A stretch of 64,000 nt of DNA from Streptomyces camelliae (GTDB lineage Bacteria > Actinomycetota > Actinomycetes > Streptomycetales > Streptomycetaceae), in the NCBI RefSeq assembly GCF_027625935.1, contig NZ_CP115301.1, positions 124,001-188,000 of the forward strand, read 5' to 3'. Every line of letters starts with the position of its first letter. Within the stretch, counting starts at the first letter, position 1. Shown in pieces: positions 36,638 through 44,763 of the stretch. A program made the translations under genes and the position numbers. The notes under the pieces are model-generated. The model saw nothing but the letters and a program-made list of their open reading frames with translations, was not told the origin of the DNA and ran no database searches.

Positions 36638-36844
36638 TCAGTGAGGGTGTCGCGGTGGGCAGGGGCGACGCTGGAGGGCGATCCGCGTGAGTTCGTCGAT
36701 GTCGAACTCGGAGCGGCAGTTCGGTGCCCCGTAGCGCGTGATCTTCCCCCGGCTCACCCACTTGCGAATGGTTGCTTCGGACACCCCCACGGCCAGTGCG
36801 GCCACATTGGTCGGGACGAGCCGGTGACGTGGCGGCTTGGTCAT
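36638..36844 (-). CDS. Small excisionase-like HTH protein
   Basis: This 68-residue protein has a MerR/excisionase-type winged helix: NVAALAVGVSEATIRKWVSR then GKITRYGAPNCRSEFDIDEL. The ATG at 36844 overlaps the stop of the upstream gene (ATGA), so the two proteins are made together. It lies just upstream of mevalonate kinase and may be a local regulator. No integrase or phage genes are nearby, so an excisionase role is unlikely. Confidence 0.75.
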   Translation of the reverse strand: MTKPPRHRLVPTNVAALAVGVSEATIRKWVSRGKITRYGAPNCRSEFDIDELTRIALQRRPCPPRHPH

Positions 36845-37470
36845 ACCCTGACCCCCTTTCGCTGCTGTTCCATGAGGTGCCTCAGATTCAGCCACTCATG
36901 CATTTCCCAGGAGTGTCCGGCGGAGCATTCGATGCTGCCCCTCGGCATCCTTCCGCTGTTCCTCAGCGATGTGCTGATCGTTCCACTGCAGTTGTCCACG
37001 ACGCATTTCCGGATCGCAGTTCGGAGATCGTTGGATTCCGGGTCTATCGTGCCGCGCAGTTCGGCGGCCAGACTCTCCATCTCGTCCGCGAAATCGACGG
37101 CCGGAGGCTGGGACGCCAGCCATTTCAGATGGCGCGTCAGAAAGCGTGTCAGATGCGGGACGGAGCGGGCCGGAACGGCGACGTCGAGTTCTTCCGAGAC
37201 AGCCTCGGCCCAGGATTCAAGGGTGGCGAGAATGTTGTATCGGGCGTCGAGCACCGAGACGTTCAGATGGTCTCGCGTCCGGCTGCCCGAGACCTTCGTG
37301 GGGTTGCTCCGCCTGGATGTCGGCGATGCGTGGTGCAGGCACTCCTGGTGGAGGGCGGGCAGCGTGCGCAGGTTGCGCTCCACCTGGCTGATGCACGCGT
37401 CGCACAGGACGGAATCGCCGGCGGTGCGGCCCTTGTGCGCGTGATTTCTGGGACACGACCGAACCTGCAT
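36841..37470 (-). CDS. Cysteine/histidine-rich protein coupled to the HTH gene
   Basis: This 209-residue protein starts MQVRSCPRNHAHKGRTAGDS, then VLCDACISQVERNLRTL. Paired CxxC-like motifs (CPRNH, CDAC) suggest a zinc ribbon at the N-terminus, and CVVDNCSGTIS with ECSAGHSWEMHEW suggests a second at the C-terminus. The middle is helical. I do not recognise a named family; similar zinc/HTH pairs occur in Streptomyces secondary-metabolite clusters. The ATG at 37470 follows GGAGA. It shares an ATGA overlap with the HTH gene, so the pair probably works as a regulatory unit. Confidence 0.7.
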   Translation of the reverse strand: MQVRSCPRNHAHKGRTAGDSVLCDACISQVERNLRTLPALHQECLHHASPTSRRSNPTKVSGSRTRDHLNVSVLDARYNILATLESWAEAVSEELDVAVPARSVPHLTRFLTRHLKWLASQPPAVDFADEMESLAAELRGTIDPESNDLRTAIRKCVVDNCSGTISTSLRNSGRMPRGSIECSAGHSWEMHEWLNLRHLMEQQRKGVRV

Positions 37471-37675
37471 GGAATCTCCTGCGGCGTTAATGCGTGAGAT
37501 GACGACGGCCGTTGGTTTCATCCGGCGAAGAGAGATGCCATGTATCCCATCCCTCGATGCATACCTATACCTTCAAGTGCTTCCACACGAACGTACAGAA
37601 GAGTGCTGGAGGCCCGATACAGTCAGCCTCGTCCGTGACCCGGGAGTGCCCGGGGCGAGGTTGACGGGAAAAGGA

Positions 37676-37699
37676 AGAGGGCCGGTTACCCGGCCCTCT
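37676..37699 (-). terminator. Terminator of the MFS transporter gene
   Basis: AGAGGGCCGG (37676-37685) and CCGGCCCTCT (37690-37699) make a perfect 10-base stem with a 4-base loop, 25 bases past the stop. On the minus strand it is followed by TTCCTTTTCCC, so it is a classical rho-independent terminator. Confidence 0.88.
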
Positions 37700-37723
37700 C
37701 GCGTGGATTGTTCAATTCGTGCG

Positions 37724-39235
37724 TCAGGAGTGCGCCACTTCCGGTTCGGCGGCCGGCTCGGTGGCGGGTGCGCCGGGCACCGGCAGCGGGCCCTTGCGCA
37801 GCAGCAGACCGCTGATGACGGCGCCGCCCGCGAAGATGGCCGCGCACACCCAGAACACATTGTGGTAGCCGTGGATCACGGCCTGCTGGAACAGCCCCGG
37901 ACCCGGCTTGCCGTGGGCGTGGCTGTTCAGGTAGCCGGTGGCGGCGCTTGCCGCGATCGTGTTGAGCAGCGCGGTGCCGATGGCGCCGCCGAGCTGCTGG
38001 CCGGCGTTGATGGTCGCCGAAGCGATACCCGCGTCCTGCGGCTGCACCCCGGAGGTGCCGGTGCTCAGGGCGCCGGAGAAGACCAAGCCCATGCCGACGC
38101 CGATCACCATGATCGGTCCGAGGATCGTCGAGGCGTAGTGGGAGTCCGGCTGGATCCGGGTCAGCCAGGCCATGCCGCCGGCGTTGCACAGCATGCCGAG
38201 CGGGATCAGCGGCTTCGGGCCGACCTTCGGCATCAGCCGGATGTTGCCCACGTTGCTCATCACGGCGATGACGGCCACCATCGGCAGCAGGGCGACACCC
38301 GACTTGAACGCCGAGTAGCCCAGGTCGGTCTGCATGTAGTAGATGAGGAAGAGAAGCACGCCGAACATGCCGGCGCCGACGACGGCACTGGTGATGTAGG
38401 CGCCGGCGCGGTTGCGGTCGAGCACGACCCGCAGGGGCAGCAGCGGGTTCTGGGCGCGGCGCTGCCAGAGGGCGAAAAGGATCACCAGCACGCCACCGAC
38501 TGCGAGGAAGCCCCAGGTGGAGGTGGTGTGCCAGCTGTGCGTTCCCGCGTTGGAGAAGCCGTAGACCAGGCCGAACATGCCGCCGGACACCAGGAGCACG
38601 CCGGGGACGTCCATCCGGGCGCCCGTGCGCGGCTGCCGGGTCAGCAGCGGGGAGCCGACGATCAGCGCGAAGGCGGCGAAGACCAGGTTGACGTACATGC
38701 ACCAGCGCCAGTTGAGGGCGGAGGTCAGTGCGCCGCCGATCAGCAGGCCCAGGCCGCCGCCGCTGGCCGCGACCGCGCTGAAGGCGCCGAACGCCTTGCC
38801 GCGCTCCTTGGGGTCGGTGAACGTGGTGGCCAGCAGCGACAGAGTGGTGGGCGCCAGCAGCGCGGCGAAGACACCCTGGCAGGCGCGGGCGGCCACCAGC
38901 ATGCCGAAGCTGCCCGCGGCACCGCCGACGGCGGAGGCGGCCGCGAAGCCGACCAGACCGACGATGAACGTCTCCTTGCGCCCGATCAGGTCGGCCAGCC
39001 GGCCGCAGAACAGCAGCAGGCTGCCGTAGCACAGCGCGTACGCCGTCACGACCCACTGCTTGTCGGTGTCCGAGAAGTGCAGCGCCTTCTGCGCCGACGG
39101 CAACGCCAGGTTCATCACCGTGTTGTCGAGCGTCAGCATGAGGTAGGCGACGCAGATGACGGCGAGGACGATCCACCGCCGTGAATCTTTTGCCATGGGC
39201 ACGGCTGCCGCAGGCACGGCGCTGGGTGTGGACAT
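37724..39235 (-). CDS. MFS exporter, DHA2 (14-helix) drug-resistance type
   Basis: This 503-residue membrane protein has repeated hydrophobic helices. Family markers are LDNTVMNLALPSAQKALHFS in the first helix, GRLADLIGRKETFIVGLVGF (motif A loop) and RACQGVFAALLAPTTLSLLA. Such proton-driven pumps export antibiotics and confer self-resistance. The ATG at 39235 follows AGGAGA. It has its own ECF-type promoter, shared with the SnoaL-like gene and an ECF sigma gene, so its expression is probably tied to cluster regulation. The substrate is presumably the naphthoquinone or the phenazine. Confidence 0.9.
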   Translation of the reverse strand: MSTPSAVPAAAVPMAKDSRRWIVLAVICVAYLMLTLDNTVMNLALPSAQKALHFSDTDKQWVVTAYALCYGSLLLFCGRLADLIGRKETFIVGLVGFAAASAVGGAAGSFGMLVAARACQGVFAALLAPTTLSLLATTFTDPKERGKAFGAFSAVAASGGGLGLLIGGALTSALNWRWCMYVNLVFAAFALIVGSPLLTRQPRTGARMDVPGVLLVSGGMFGLVYGFSNAGTHSWHTTSTWGFLAVGGVLVILFALWQRRAQNPLLPLRVVLDRNRAGAYITSAVVGAGMFGVLLFLIYYMQTDLGYSAFKSGVALLPMVAVIAVMSNVGNIRLMPKVGPKPLIPLGMLCNAGGMAWLTRIQPDSHYASTILGPIMVIGVGMGLVFSGALSTGTSGVQPQDAGIASATINAGQQLGGAIGTALLNTIAASAATGYLNSHAHGKPGPGLFQQAVIHGYHNVFWVCAAIFAGGAVISGLLLRKGPLPVPGAPATEPAAEPEVAHS

Positions 39236-39283
39236 GAGCTGTCTCCTAGATACTCGGTCGGGCTCAAGCTGCTTCACCTCTAT

Positions 39284-39310
39284 GACAGGCCGCAGCAGCC
39301 GGATGTGACG
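39284..39310 (-). promoter_or_regulatory. ECF-type promoter of the MFS exporter
   Basis: On the minus strand CGTCACA (39310-39304), 16 bases, then TGTC (39287-39284), 49 bases before the start codon. Spacing and both elements agree with the promoters at 41379 and 45726. It overlaps a hairpin, TGACGGG (39306-39312) and CCCGTCA (39330-39336), that may end the monooxygenase transcript. Confidence 0.65.
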
Positions 39311-39337
39311 GGCCCCGCCGCCGTGGCGCCCCGTCAG

Positions 39338-41107
39338 CTAGGGCTTGTCCGCGGCACCCTGCTCCAGCACCTCGGACATCACCTGGCCCAGCACGTCTGC
39401 CGGGTTCTCGGCGGCTCCCATGGAGCGCCACGCCACGTGGTTGTCCGGGCGGACCAGGACGGCGCCGTCGTCGGCGATCTCCCGTACGTCCGCCCAGCCA
39501 CCGTCGGCGTACTCCGCGCCGGGCCCGATCCGGGCCACGGTGATGGGGACCGAGAACTTCGCGGCGACCTCCTCGGCCGCCTCGGCCCACGGGGTGCCCA
39601 CAGGGCCGGTGATCAGGGCGAAGCCGTTCGACGACCCGACCAGGTCGTGGGTGGACAGGCGTCGGCCGTCCCGCTCGATCCAGGCGTGCGGCAGCCGGTG
39701 GCCGGGGCGGGTGGTGGGATGGTGGACGTCGCCCATGGGCGAGCGGTGCGGCGGCTCGGTCCCGTCGGGGACGAGTGCCCCCTGCTCGTAGGCGAAGCCG
39801 ATCTCCAGGTCGTGCGCCTGGCACTCGGCGCGGTGGGTGCCGAAGATCTCCGCCGCCCTGGCGCGGGTGACCTCGCCGACCGCGGACGTCTCGAAGTACT
39901 GGGTGAACGCGGACGGGCGGCGCTGCGGCGGGACGTGCGGGCCGAGCCCGAGCGCGGCCTCCGTCATGGTCCGGTGGTGGAACCAACTGGCCAGGCCCCA
40001 TTCGACGTTGCGCCGGCCGATCGGCCGCCGCTCGGCCTCGTAGGTGTCGAGCAGGCTGTCGTCGGCGCGGCCGGCGACCACCGCGGCCAGCTTCCAGGCG
40101 AGGTTGTGCACGTCCTGGATGCCGCCGTTCAGGCCGAGCCCGGTGGTGGGCGGCTGGCGGTGGGCGGCGTCACCGACGATGAGCACCCGGCCGGCCCGGT
40201 AGCGGTCGGCGAGCACGCCCTCGACCATCCAGTGCGACACCTTGTGCACCGTGAGGTCGAGGTCGGGCAGGCCCAGCACCTCGCGCATCCGGTCGGCGAT
40301 CGCCGCGTCGTCGGAGCGGTCCACGTCGCCCAGGGCGAAGGTGAGTCCCCATTCCTCGCAGTGCCTGCCCCAGGTCGGCCCCATCTCCAGCAGGGCGCTG
40401 TTCAGATCGGGCCGGTAGGGGTTCATGAACCAGGTGATGAGGGTGCCGTCGTGCCACCACGCGGACAGGTCCGCGGTGAAGTACGCGGTGGTGACCTCGG
40501 CCATCCTGGTCACGCCCTGCATCTGCACGCCGAGCCGGGGGCCGAGCGTACGGCCGCCGTCGGCGGCGATGACGTACTGCGCGGCGATCCGGGTCACCTC
40601 GCCGCTGTCGCGGTCGCGGATCTCGGCGACGACCCGGTCGCCCTCGTCGGTGAAGGAGACCAGTTCGCGGGAGAAGAGCACCCGGCCGGGATTGCGCTCC
40701 TCGGCCTGCCTGCGCAGGATCGGCTCCAGCCTGAGCTGCGGCAGCTTGATCGGCAGCACGGGGCCGTCGGCCGCGTAGACCTCCGTCGTCGCGCCACCGC
40801 CGAAGGCGTCCATCTCATGGATCACCCGCCGGTCCAGCGGCCCGTCGCCGGCGAGGGTGGTCTGCCAGCGCACCCGGCCGTACTGCCCGGGGGTCGCCGC
40901 GCGTTCGACCACGGTGTCGTACAGGCCGTGCTGGCGGAAGATCTCCATCGTGCGCTGGTTGATGTAGTGCGCCTTCGGGAGAATCGACGTGGCCGCGTGC
41001 CGCTCCACGAGCACGTGGCCCACACCGTGGTCCGACAGGAAGAGGGAGGCGGACAGGCCGCAGCCGCCGCCCCCCACGATCAGGACCGGAACCTCGGTAA
41101 CCTCCAT
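39338..41107 (-). CDS. FAD-dependent aromatic hydroxylase (class A monooxygenase)
   Basis: This 589-residue flavoprotein is like PgaE/MhpA-type phenol hydroxylases. FAD motifs are VPVLIVGGGGCGLSASLFLS at the N-terminus, AQYVIAADGGRTLGPRLGVQ near residue 190, and VLIVGDAAHRQPPTTGLGLN near 320. A thioredoxin-like C-terminal domain completes the usual length. The reaction is NAD(P)H-dependent ring hydroxylation. Candidate substrates are the prenylated naphthoquinone or a phenazine carboxylic acid. The ATG follows GGAAGG. It is divergent from a SnoaL-like gene, a common pairing in aromatic tailoring. Confidence 0.9.
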   Translation of the reverse strand: MEVTEVPVLIVGGGGCGLSASLFLSDHGVGHVLVERHAATSILPKAHYINQRTMEIFRQHGLYDTVVERAATPGQYGRVRWQTTLAGDGPLDRRVIHEMDAFGGGATTEVYAADGPVLPIKLPQLRLEPILRRQAEERNPGRVLFSRELVSFTDEGDRVVAEIRDRDSGEVTRIAAQYVIAADGGRTLGPRLGVQMQGVTRMAEVTTAYFTADLSAWWHDGTLITWFMNPYRPDLNSALLEMGPTWGRHCEEWGLTFALGDVDRSDDAAIADRMREVLGLPDLDLTVHKVSHWMVEGVLADRYRAGRVLIVGDAAHRQPPTTGLGLNGGIQDVHNLAWKLAAVVAGRADDSLLDTYEAERRPIGRRNVEWGLASWFHHRTMTEAALGLGPHVPPQRRPSAFTQYFETSAVGEVTRARAAEIFGTHRAECQAHDLEIGFAYEQGALVPDGTEPPHRSPMGDVHHPTTRPGHRLPHAWIERDGRRLSTHDLVGSSNGFALITGPVGTPWAEAAEEVAAKFSVPITVARIGPGAEYADGGWADVREIADDGAVLVRPDNHVAWRSMGAAENPADVLGQVMSEVLEQGAADKP

Positions 41108-41263
41108 ATTCGGCCTTCCATAAGGTGAGGGCCGGCCCACATACAGGGCGTCAGGCGATCACGAAGGACCCTGGATGCCGGCGGGCGGGCCGGGGAAACG
41201 GTTCAACCGATGTGTCTGTCGTCCCGGGATACGACGGTCGACGCCACCACGACGACGCTCTTC

Positions 41264-41292
41264 GGCCGATGCTGCGTCCCCCAGCATCGGTC
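41264..41292. promoter_or_regulatory. Hairpin/operator in the monooxygenase-SnoaL divergent region
   Basis: CCGATGCTG (41266-41274) and CAGCATCGG (41282-41290) are perfect 9-base arms, extendable to 11 with one G-T pair. A smaller palindrome, CGGTTCAACCG, lies at 41209-41219. The 398-base gap (41108-41505) has no gene; it holds the promoters of both divergent genes. Confidence 0.55.
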
Positions 41293-41378
41293 GGGGTGGT
41301 TGAGTCGCACTATGGCGCGGGTCGGCGTCGGCTTGACAGGTCACCGTTGTCCCTTCTGACCTGCTACGACGGGGCACC

Positions 41379-41405
41379 GGTCACATTCCGCACGGCCGCC
41401 CTGTC
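41379..41405 (+). promoter_or_regulatory. ECF-type promoter of the SnoaL-like gene
   Basis: GGTCACA (41379-41385), 16 bases, then TGTC (41402-41405), about 100 bases before the start codon. The -35 and following TTC, and CC-TGTCG at the -10, are identical to the sigma-gene promoter at 45726-45752. Confidence 0.65.
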
Positions 41406-41505
41406 GTAACGGACGAGGCGAACACACCGTCCGGCCACCGGGCGCCCCGTGGGCGGTGCCGTTCGCTCGTGCTCCGAGTGCAAGGCGATGAGAAGGAAGA
41501 AAGCG

Positions 41506-41958
41506 ATGAGTGACCTTCAAGCCGTCGTGGACCGCGTCGAGATCGAGGCGCTGCGCGGCGAGTTCACCGACGCGGTGATGATGCGTGACTACGACCGTGT
41601 GGCTTCGCTGTTCACCCCGGACGGCGTGTGGCGGATGCCCAACATCCCCGTCGAGCTCGAAGGCCGGGAGGCGATCCGCGCCTGGGGCAGGCGGGTGCCG
41701 GACCTGGTGGACTTCCTCGTGCAGAACACACACCCGGGCCTGATCCAGCTCGGCGGCGACACCGCATCGGGCCGCACCTACATCTCCGAGGTCGGGCGTG
41801 GCCTCGACGGCCGCGGGGGCCAGAACTACGCCATCTACCACGACCGGTACCAGCGCACCGACGAGGGCTGGAAGTTCACCGAGCGCGTCTACGAGGTCCG
41901 GTACGAGGACTCCTCGCCGCTGGCGGGCTCTCCGCCTCGCCCGGCCCGGGATGCGTGA
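41506..41958 (+). CDS. SnoaL-like NTF2-fold protein
   Basis: This 150-residue protein has the SnoaL-like layout: VEIEALRGEFTDAVMMRDYD, VASLFTPDGVWRMPNIPVEL and YAIYHDRYQRTDEGWKFTER. Members act as cyclases, isomerases or hydroxylases of polyketides and related aromatics. The ATG at 41506 has AGAAGGAAG upstream; the frame extends to 41449 without a better site. It is divergent from the FAD monooxygenase and has an ECF-type promoter. A role in cyclising the prenyl chain or assisting ring tailoring is possible but unproven. Confidence 0.82.
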   Translation: MSDLQAVVDRVEIEALRGEFTDAVMMRDYDRVASLFTPDGVWRMPNIPVELEGREAIRAWGRRVPDLVDFLVQNTHPGLIQLGGDTASGRTYISEVGRGLDGRGGQNYAIYHDRYQRTDEGWKFTERVYEVRYEDSSPLAGSPPRPARDA

Positions 41959-42069
41959 CCATCCCCCGGCACAGTGAAGCCGCGCAGGTGTGCCCCCCTC
42001 GGCGTGCCGAGGGGGGCACCGCGCTGTGGCCCGCGGTCTGCTGCGTGGGTGGGCGGGGAGGGGCGGAGG

Positions 42070-43326
42070 TCAGCCGCCACCGGGAACGCTGCCGGCCAGC
42101 GCGACCGAACGAAGCCGCCCCGCGGCCAAGGACCGTGCCATGGCGGCCGGCGACGGCCGGACGGGCGCGGGCGGCACCGATCCCCACCGCCCGGAAGGCC
42201 AGGCCGGCTCCGTGACCGCCCTGGGGTGCGGCCGCCAGTCCAGGGACGGTGCCTGGTTGAGTATCTGCTGCTCCAGCACTTGCAGCGCCGGCCGCGGATC
42301 GATTCCCAACTCCTCGGCCAGCCGCCGCTGGTTGGTGCGCAGCACCGCCAGCGCGTCGACCTGACGACCCGCCCGGTACAGGGCCAGGCTCAGCAGCTCG
42401 CACCCGTACTCGCGCAGGGGATGAGCCTGCACGAAGGCCTCCAGTTCGGCCACCGCGACCTCGTGGGCGCCGGCCGCGAGCAGGGCCGCGCAGCGACCCT
42501 CGACCGCCGACAGCCGCAGCTCGTCCAGCCGCGCCACGTCCGGCCCCACATAGGGAGTGTCGGCCACCTCGGCGTACGCCTGTCCGCGCCACAGCGCCAG
42601 CGCCACGTCGAACGCGTGGACCGCGGACTGCGCGTCACCCCGCTCCAGCGCCTGCCAGCCGGCGACGGCCCGCTCGCCGAAGCGCTGCACGTCGACCTCG
42701 ACGACCCGGCTGTTGAGCAGATAGCCACGTCCATAGGTGCGCAGCACCGTCGGCGGGGTCCGGGGCGCGCGACCGGGTTCGAGTACGCGCCGCAGGTTGG
42801 CGACGTACGCCTGGAGGGAGGCGATCGCCGACGGTGGCGGGTTCCCGGTCCACAGCTCCTCGACGATCACGTCGACGGTCACCGGCTGGCCCACCTTGCT
42901 GACCAGCAGCGCCAGCAGCGCGCGCTGCTTGGGCGCTCCCAGGTCGACGAGGCGGCCGCCGACGGCGGCCTCGATCGGGCCCAGCGCGCGGAACTCGACC
43001 AGAGGGCGCGACGGTGCGGGCTTCTGCGCCGCCCGCTCCGTGGCCCACCGGACGTCCTCCGCTCGCCCGGGTGGCGCGGCCGCGGTGCTTCCACCGCCGT
43101 TCGTGATGCCCTGTACGACACCATCCGTCGCGAAGATTTCCGCGATCACGTGTCCGGCTGCCGGGATTTCGGGATCGAGTTCGAGTTCTCTGGCCACGTA
43201 CACGCGCAGTGCCTCGTTGGTACGGCGAAGCTCCTGGATCTCGCGTTCCAGTTCCGCGATGCGCCACGTATCGGGATGACCGGCTTCCCTGTCCGGCCTA
43301 CCGGTATCGACCTTTTCGTCTGCCAT
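42070..43326 (-). CDS. SARP-family transcriptional activator
   Basis: This 418-residue regulator has an N-terminal coiled coil (WRIAELEREIQELRRTNEAL), a winged-helix DNA-binding domain (VEFRALGPIEAAVGGRLVDL, LGAPKQRALLALLVSKVGQP, VIVEELWTGNPPPSAIASLQ) and a bacterial transcriptional activation domain (VDVQRFGERAVAGWQALERG onward). It lacks ATPase domains. SARPs activate biosynthetic operons by binding heptamer direct repeats. The ATG at 43326 has GGAGAG 7 bases upstream. The N-terminal coiled coil is unusual for a SARP and may mediate oligomerisation or a partner contact. Confidence 0.92.
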   Translation of the reverse strand: MADEKVDTGRPDREAGHPDTWRIAELEREIQELRRTNEALRVYVARELELDPEIPAAGHVIAEIFATDGVVQGITNGGGSTAAAPPGRAEDVRWATERAAQKPAPSRPLVEFRALGPIEAAVGGRLVDLGAPKQRALLALLVSKVGQPVTVDVIVEELWTGNPPPSAIASLQAYVANLRRVLEPGRAPRTPPTVLRTYGRGYLLNSRVVEVDVQRFGERAVAGWQALERGDAQSAVHAFDVALALWRGQAYAEVADTPYVGPDVARLDELRLSAVEGRCAALLAAGAHEVAVAELEAFVQAHPLREYGCELLSLALYRAGRQVDALAVLRTNQRRLAEELGIDPRPALQVLEQQILNQAPSLDWRPHPRAVTEPAWPSGRWGSVPPAPVRPSPAAMARSLAAGRLRSVALAGSVPGGG

Positions 43327-43769
43327 CCGTGAACTCTCCATTTCCACGGCCTTGTGCGGTCGCCCGGCCGGTACCGGAGGGCGCCTGGCCGACGGCCAGG
43401 ACGGCCGAAGCAGGCCGTGTCCGGCGACCGGACGCCTGGTGCAGCGCGGTGAACGGCCTGAACGGAGCGGGTTTTTCACATGCGCGCGCCGAATACGACA
43501 AGTGCCCGTAGGGGGGTGACGGTTCTGGACGTCGGTGTTTTCCTTTGCGGCGTGGAAAAGGCAATGGTTCCGCCGCTGATTGCGACCTTATGTGCCGACG
43601 GTCTGTGCGCCAAGTCGGCACCAGTCGATTCTCCAGTCACGCTCAAGGCGCCTGGCCGACGCTGGGGCGGGGAAGCAGCGGGGGGCGGCGCACGGCATCG
43701 CTTCGTTCAATGTCCCCGAACCGCCGATCGACTTGTGACGGATCCTCGGGAACACGTGTGGAGGTTTGA
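43327..43769. promoter_or_regulatory. 443-bp divergent regulatory region of SARP and prenyltransferase
   Basis: No gene is visible. It holds a perfect 17-base palindrome, CCTGGCC-GAC-GGCCAGG (43384-43400), and a spaced inverted repeat, GTGCCGAC (43592-43599) with GTCGGCAC (43614-43621). A 14-base direct repeat, GCGCCTGGCCGACG, occurs at 43381 and 43648. These are candidate operator sites for the SARP or another regulator. Confidence 0.5.
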
Positions 43770-44687
43770 ATGTCCGGAACTGATGATGTCGAGCGCGTCT
43801 ACGCGGCCATGGAGGAAGCGGCCGGTCTGCTGGGCGTGACCTGCGCACGCGACAAGGTCTATCCGCTGCTGGACGCGTTCCGAGGCAGGCTCGACCAGGG
43901 CGTGGTCGTCTTCTCCATGGCGAGCGGGCGCCACTCCACGGAGCTGGACTTCAGCATCTCGGCGGAGACGACCCAGGGTGACCCGTACGCCACCGTGCTG
44001 GACAAGGGACTGTTCCCGGCGACGGGCCATCCCGTGGACGACCTGCTGGCGGACACCCAGAAGCACCTTCCGGTCTCGCTGTTCGCCATCGACGGTGAGG
44101 TCACCGGCGGCTTCAAGAAGACGTACGCGTTCTTCCCCACCGACAACATGCCCGGGGTCGCCCAGCTGAGCGCCATTCCCTCCATGCCGAAGTCCGTGGC
44201 CGAGAACGCCGAGCTGTTCGCCCGCTACGGCCTGGACAAGGTCCAGATGACCTCGATGGACTACAAGAAGCGGCAGGTCAACCTCTATTTCAGCAATCTG
44301 AACCGGAAGTACCTGGAGCCGGACTCCGTCCTGGCCCTGGTGCGCGAGCTGGGCCTGCACGTTCCGACCGAGCTGGGGCTGGAGTTCTGCAAGCGCTCGT
44401 TCTCGGTCTACCCCACCCTCGGCTGGGACACCGGGAAGATCGAGCGGCTGTGCTTCGCCGTGATCTCCAACGACCCCACACTGGTGCCCTCCGAAGACCC
44501 GGGCGACATCGAGAAGTTCCACAACTACGCGACCAGGGCGCCGTACTCGTACGTGGGGGAGAAGCGCACCCTCGTCTACGGGCTCACTCTGTCGCCCAAG
44601 GAGGAGTACTACAAGCTCGGGGCGTACTACCACATCACCGACGTCCAGCGGCGCCTGCTGAAGGCCTTCGACTCCCTGGTGGACTGA
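43770..44687 (+). CDS. nphB: NphB-type aromatic prenyltransferase (ABBA fold)
   Basis: This is a 305-residue soluble prenyltransferase that from memory is nearly identical over long stretches to NphB of Streptomyces sp. CL190. It has VERVYAAMEEAAGLLGVTCA, VVFSMASGRHSTELDFSISA (magnesium-binding Asp), FKKTYAFFPTDNMPGVAQLS, and KRQVNLYFSNLNRKYLEPDS. NphB attaches a geranyl group to hydroxynaphthalenes such as 1,6-dihydroxynaphthalene or flaviolin. The genes upstream and downstream supply both substrates. It is the only ABBA prenyltransferase in the window. A strong terminator follows. Confidence 0.95.
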   Translation: MSGTDDVERVYAAMEEAAGLLGVTCARDKVYPLLDAFRGRLDQGVVVFSMASGRHSTELDFSISAETTQGDPYATVLDKGLFPATGHPVDDLLADTQKHLPVSLFAIDGEVTGGFKKTYAFFPTDNMPGVAQLSAIPSMPKSVAENAELFARYGLDKVQMTSMDYKKRQVNLYFSNLNRKYLEPDSVLALVRELGLHVPTELGLEFCKRSFSVYPTLGWDTGKIERLCFAVISNDPTLVPSEDPGDIEKFHNYATRAPYSYVGEKRTLVYGLTLSPKEEYYKLGAYYHITDVQRRLLKAFDSLVD

Positions 44688-44706
44688 GCACCACCTCGAA
44701 CGACCT

Positions 44707-44758
44707 GGGCGGTCCCGTGCGGACCGCCCTTTTCGCGCTGCCGCGGCACGTGCCGCGG
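44707..44758. terminator. Bidirectional terminator region after nphB
   Basis: GGGCGGTCC (44707-44715) and GGACCGCCC (44721-44729) form a perfect stem followed by TTTTCGC. A second, 18-base perfect palindrome, CCGCGGCACGTGCCGCGG (44741-44758), can serve the convergent sigma gene. Confidence 0.85.
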
Positions 44759-44763
44759 CGGTT

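Noticed and set aside
36638..36844. Excisionase of an integrated element
   Set aside because: No integrase, attachment sites or phage genes are nearby; a local regulator is more likely.
37469..39184. A 571-codon plus-strand frame opposite the MFS gene
   Set aside because: The Gln/His/Asp-rich translation is typical of antisense to a membrane protein. The minus strand gives a proper 14-helix transporter with a terminator and promoter.
43327..43769. ECF-type promoter for nphB (AGTCACG-N16-GACG)
   Set aside because: The -10 does not match CGTC or TGTC, so I do not count it with the three clear sites.
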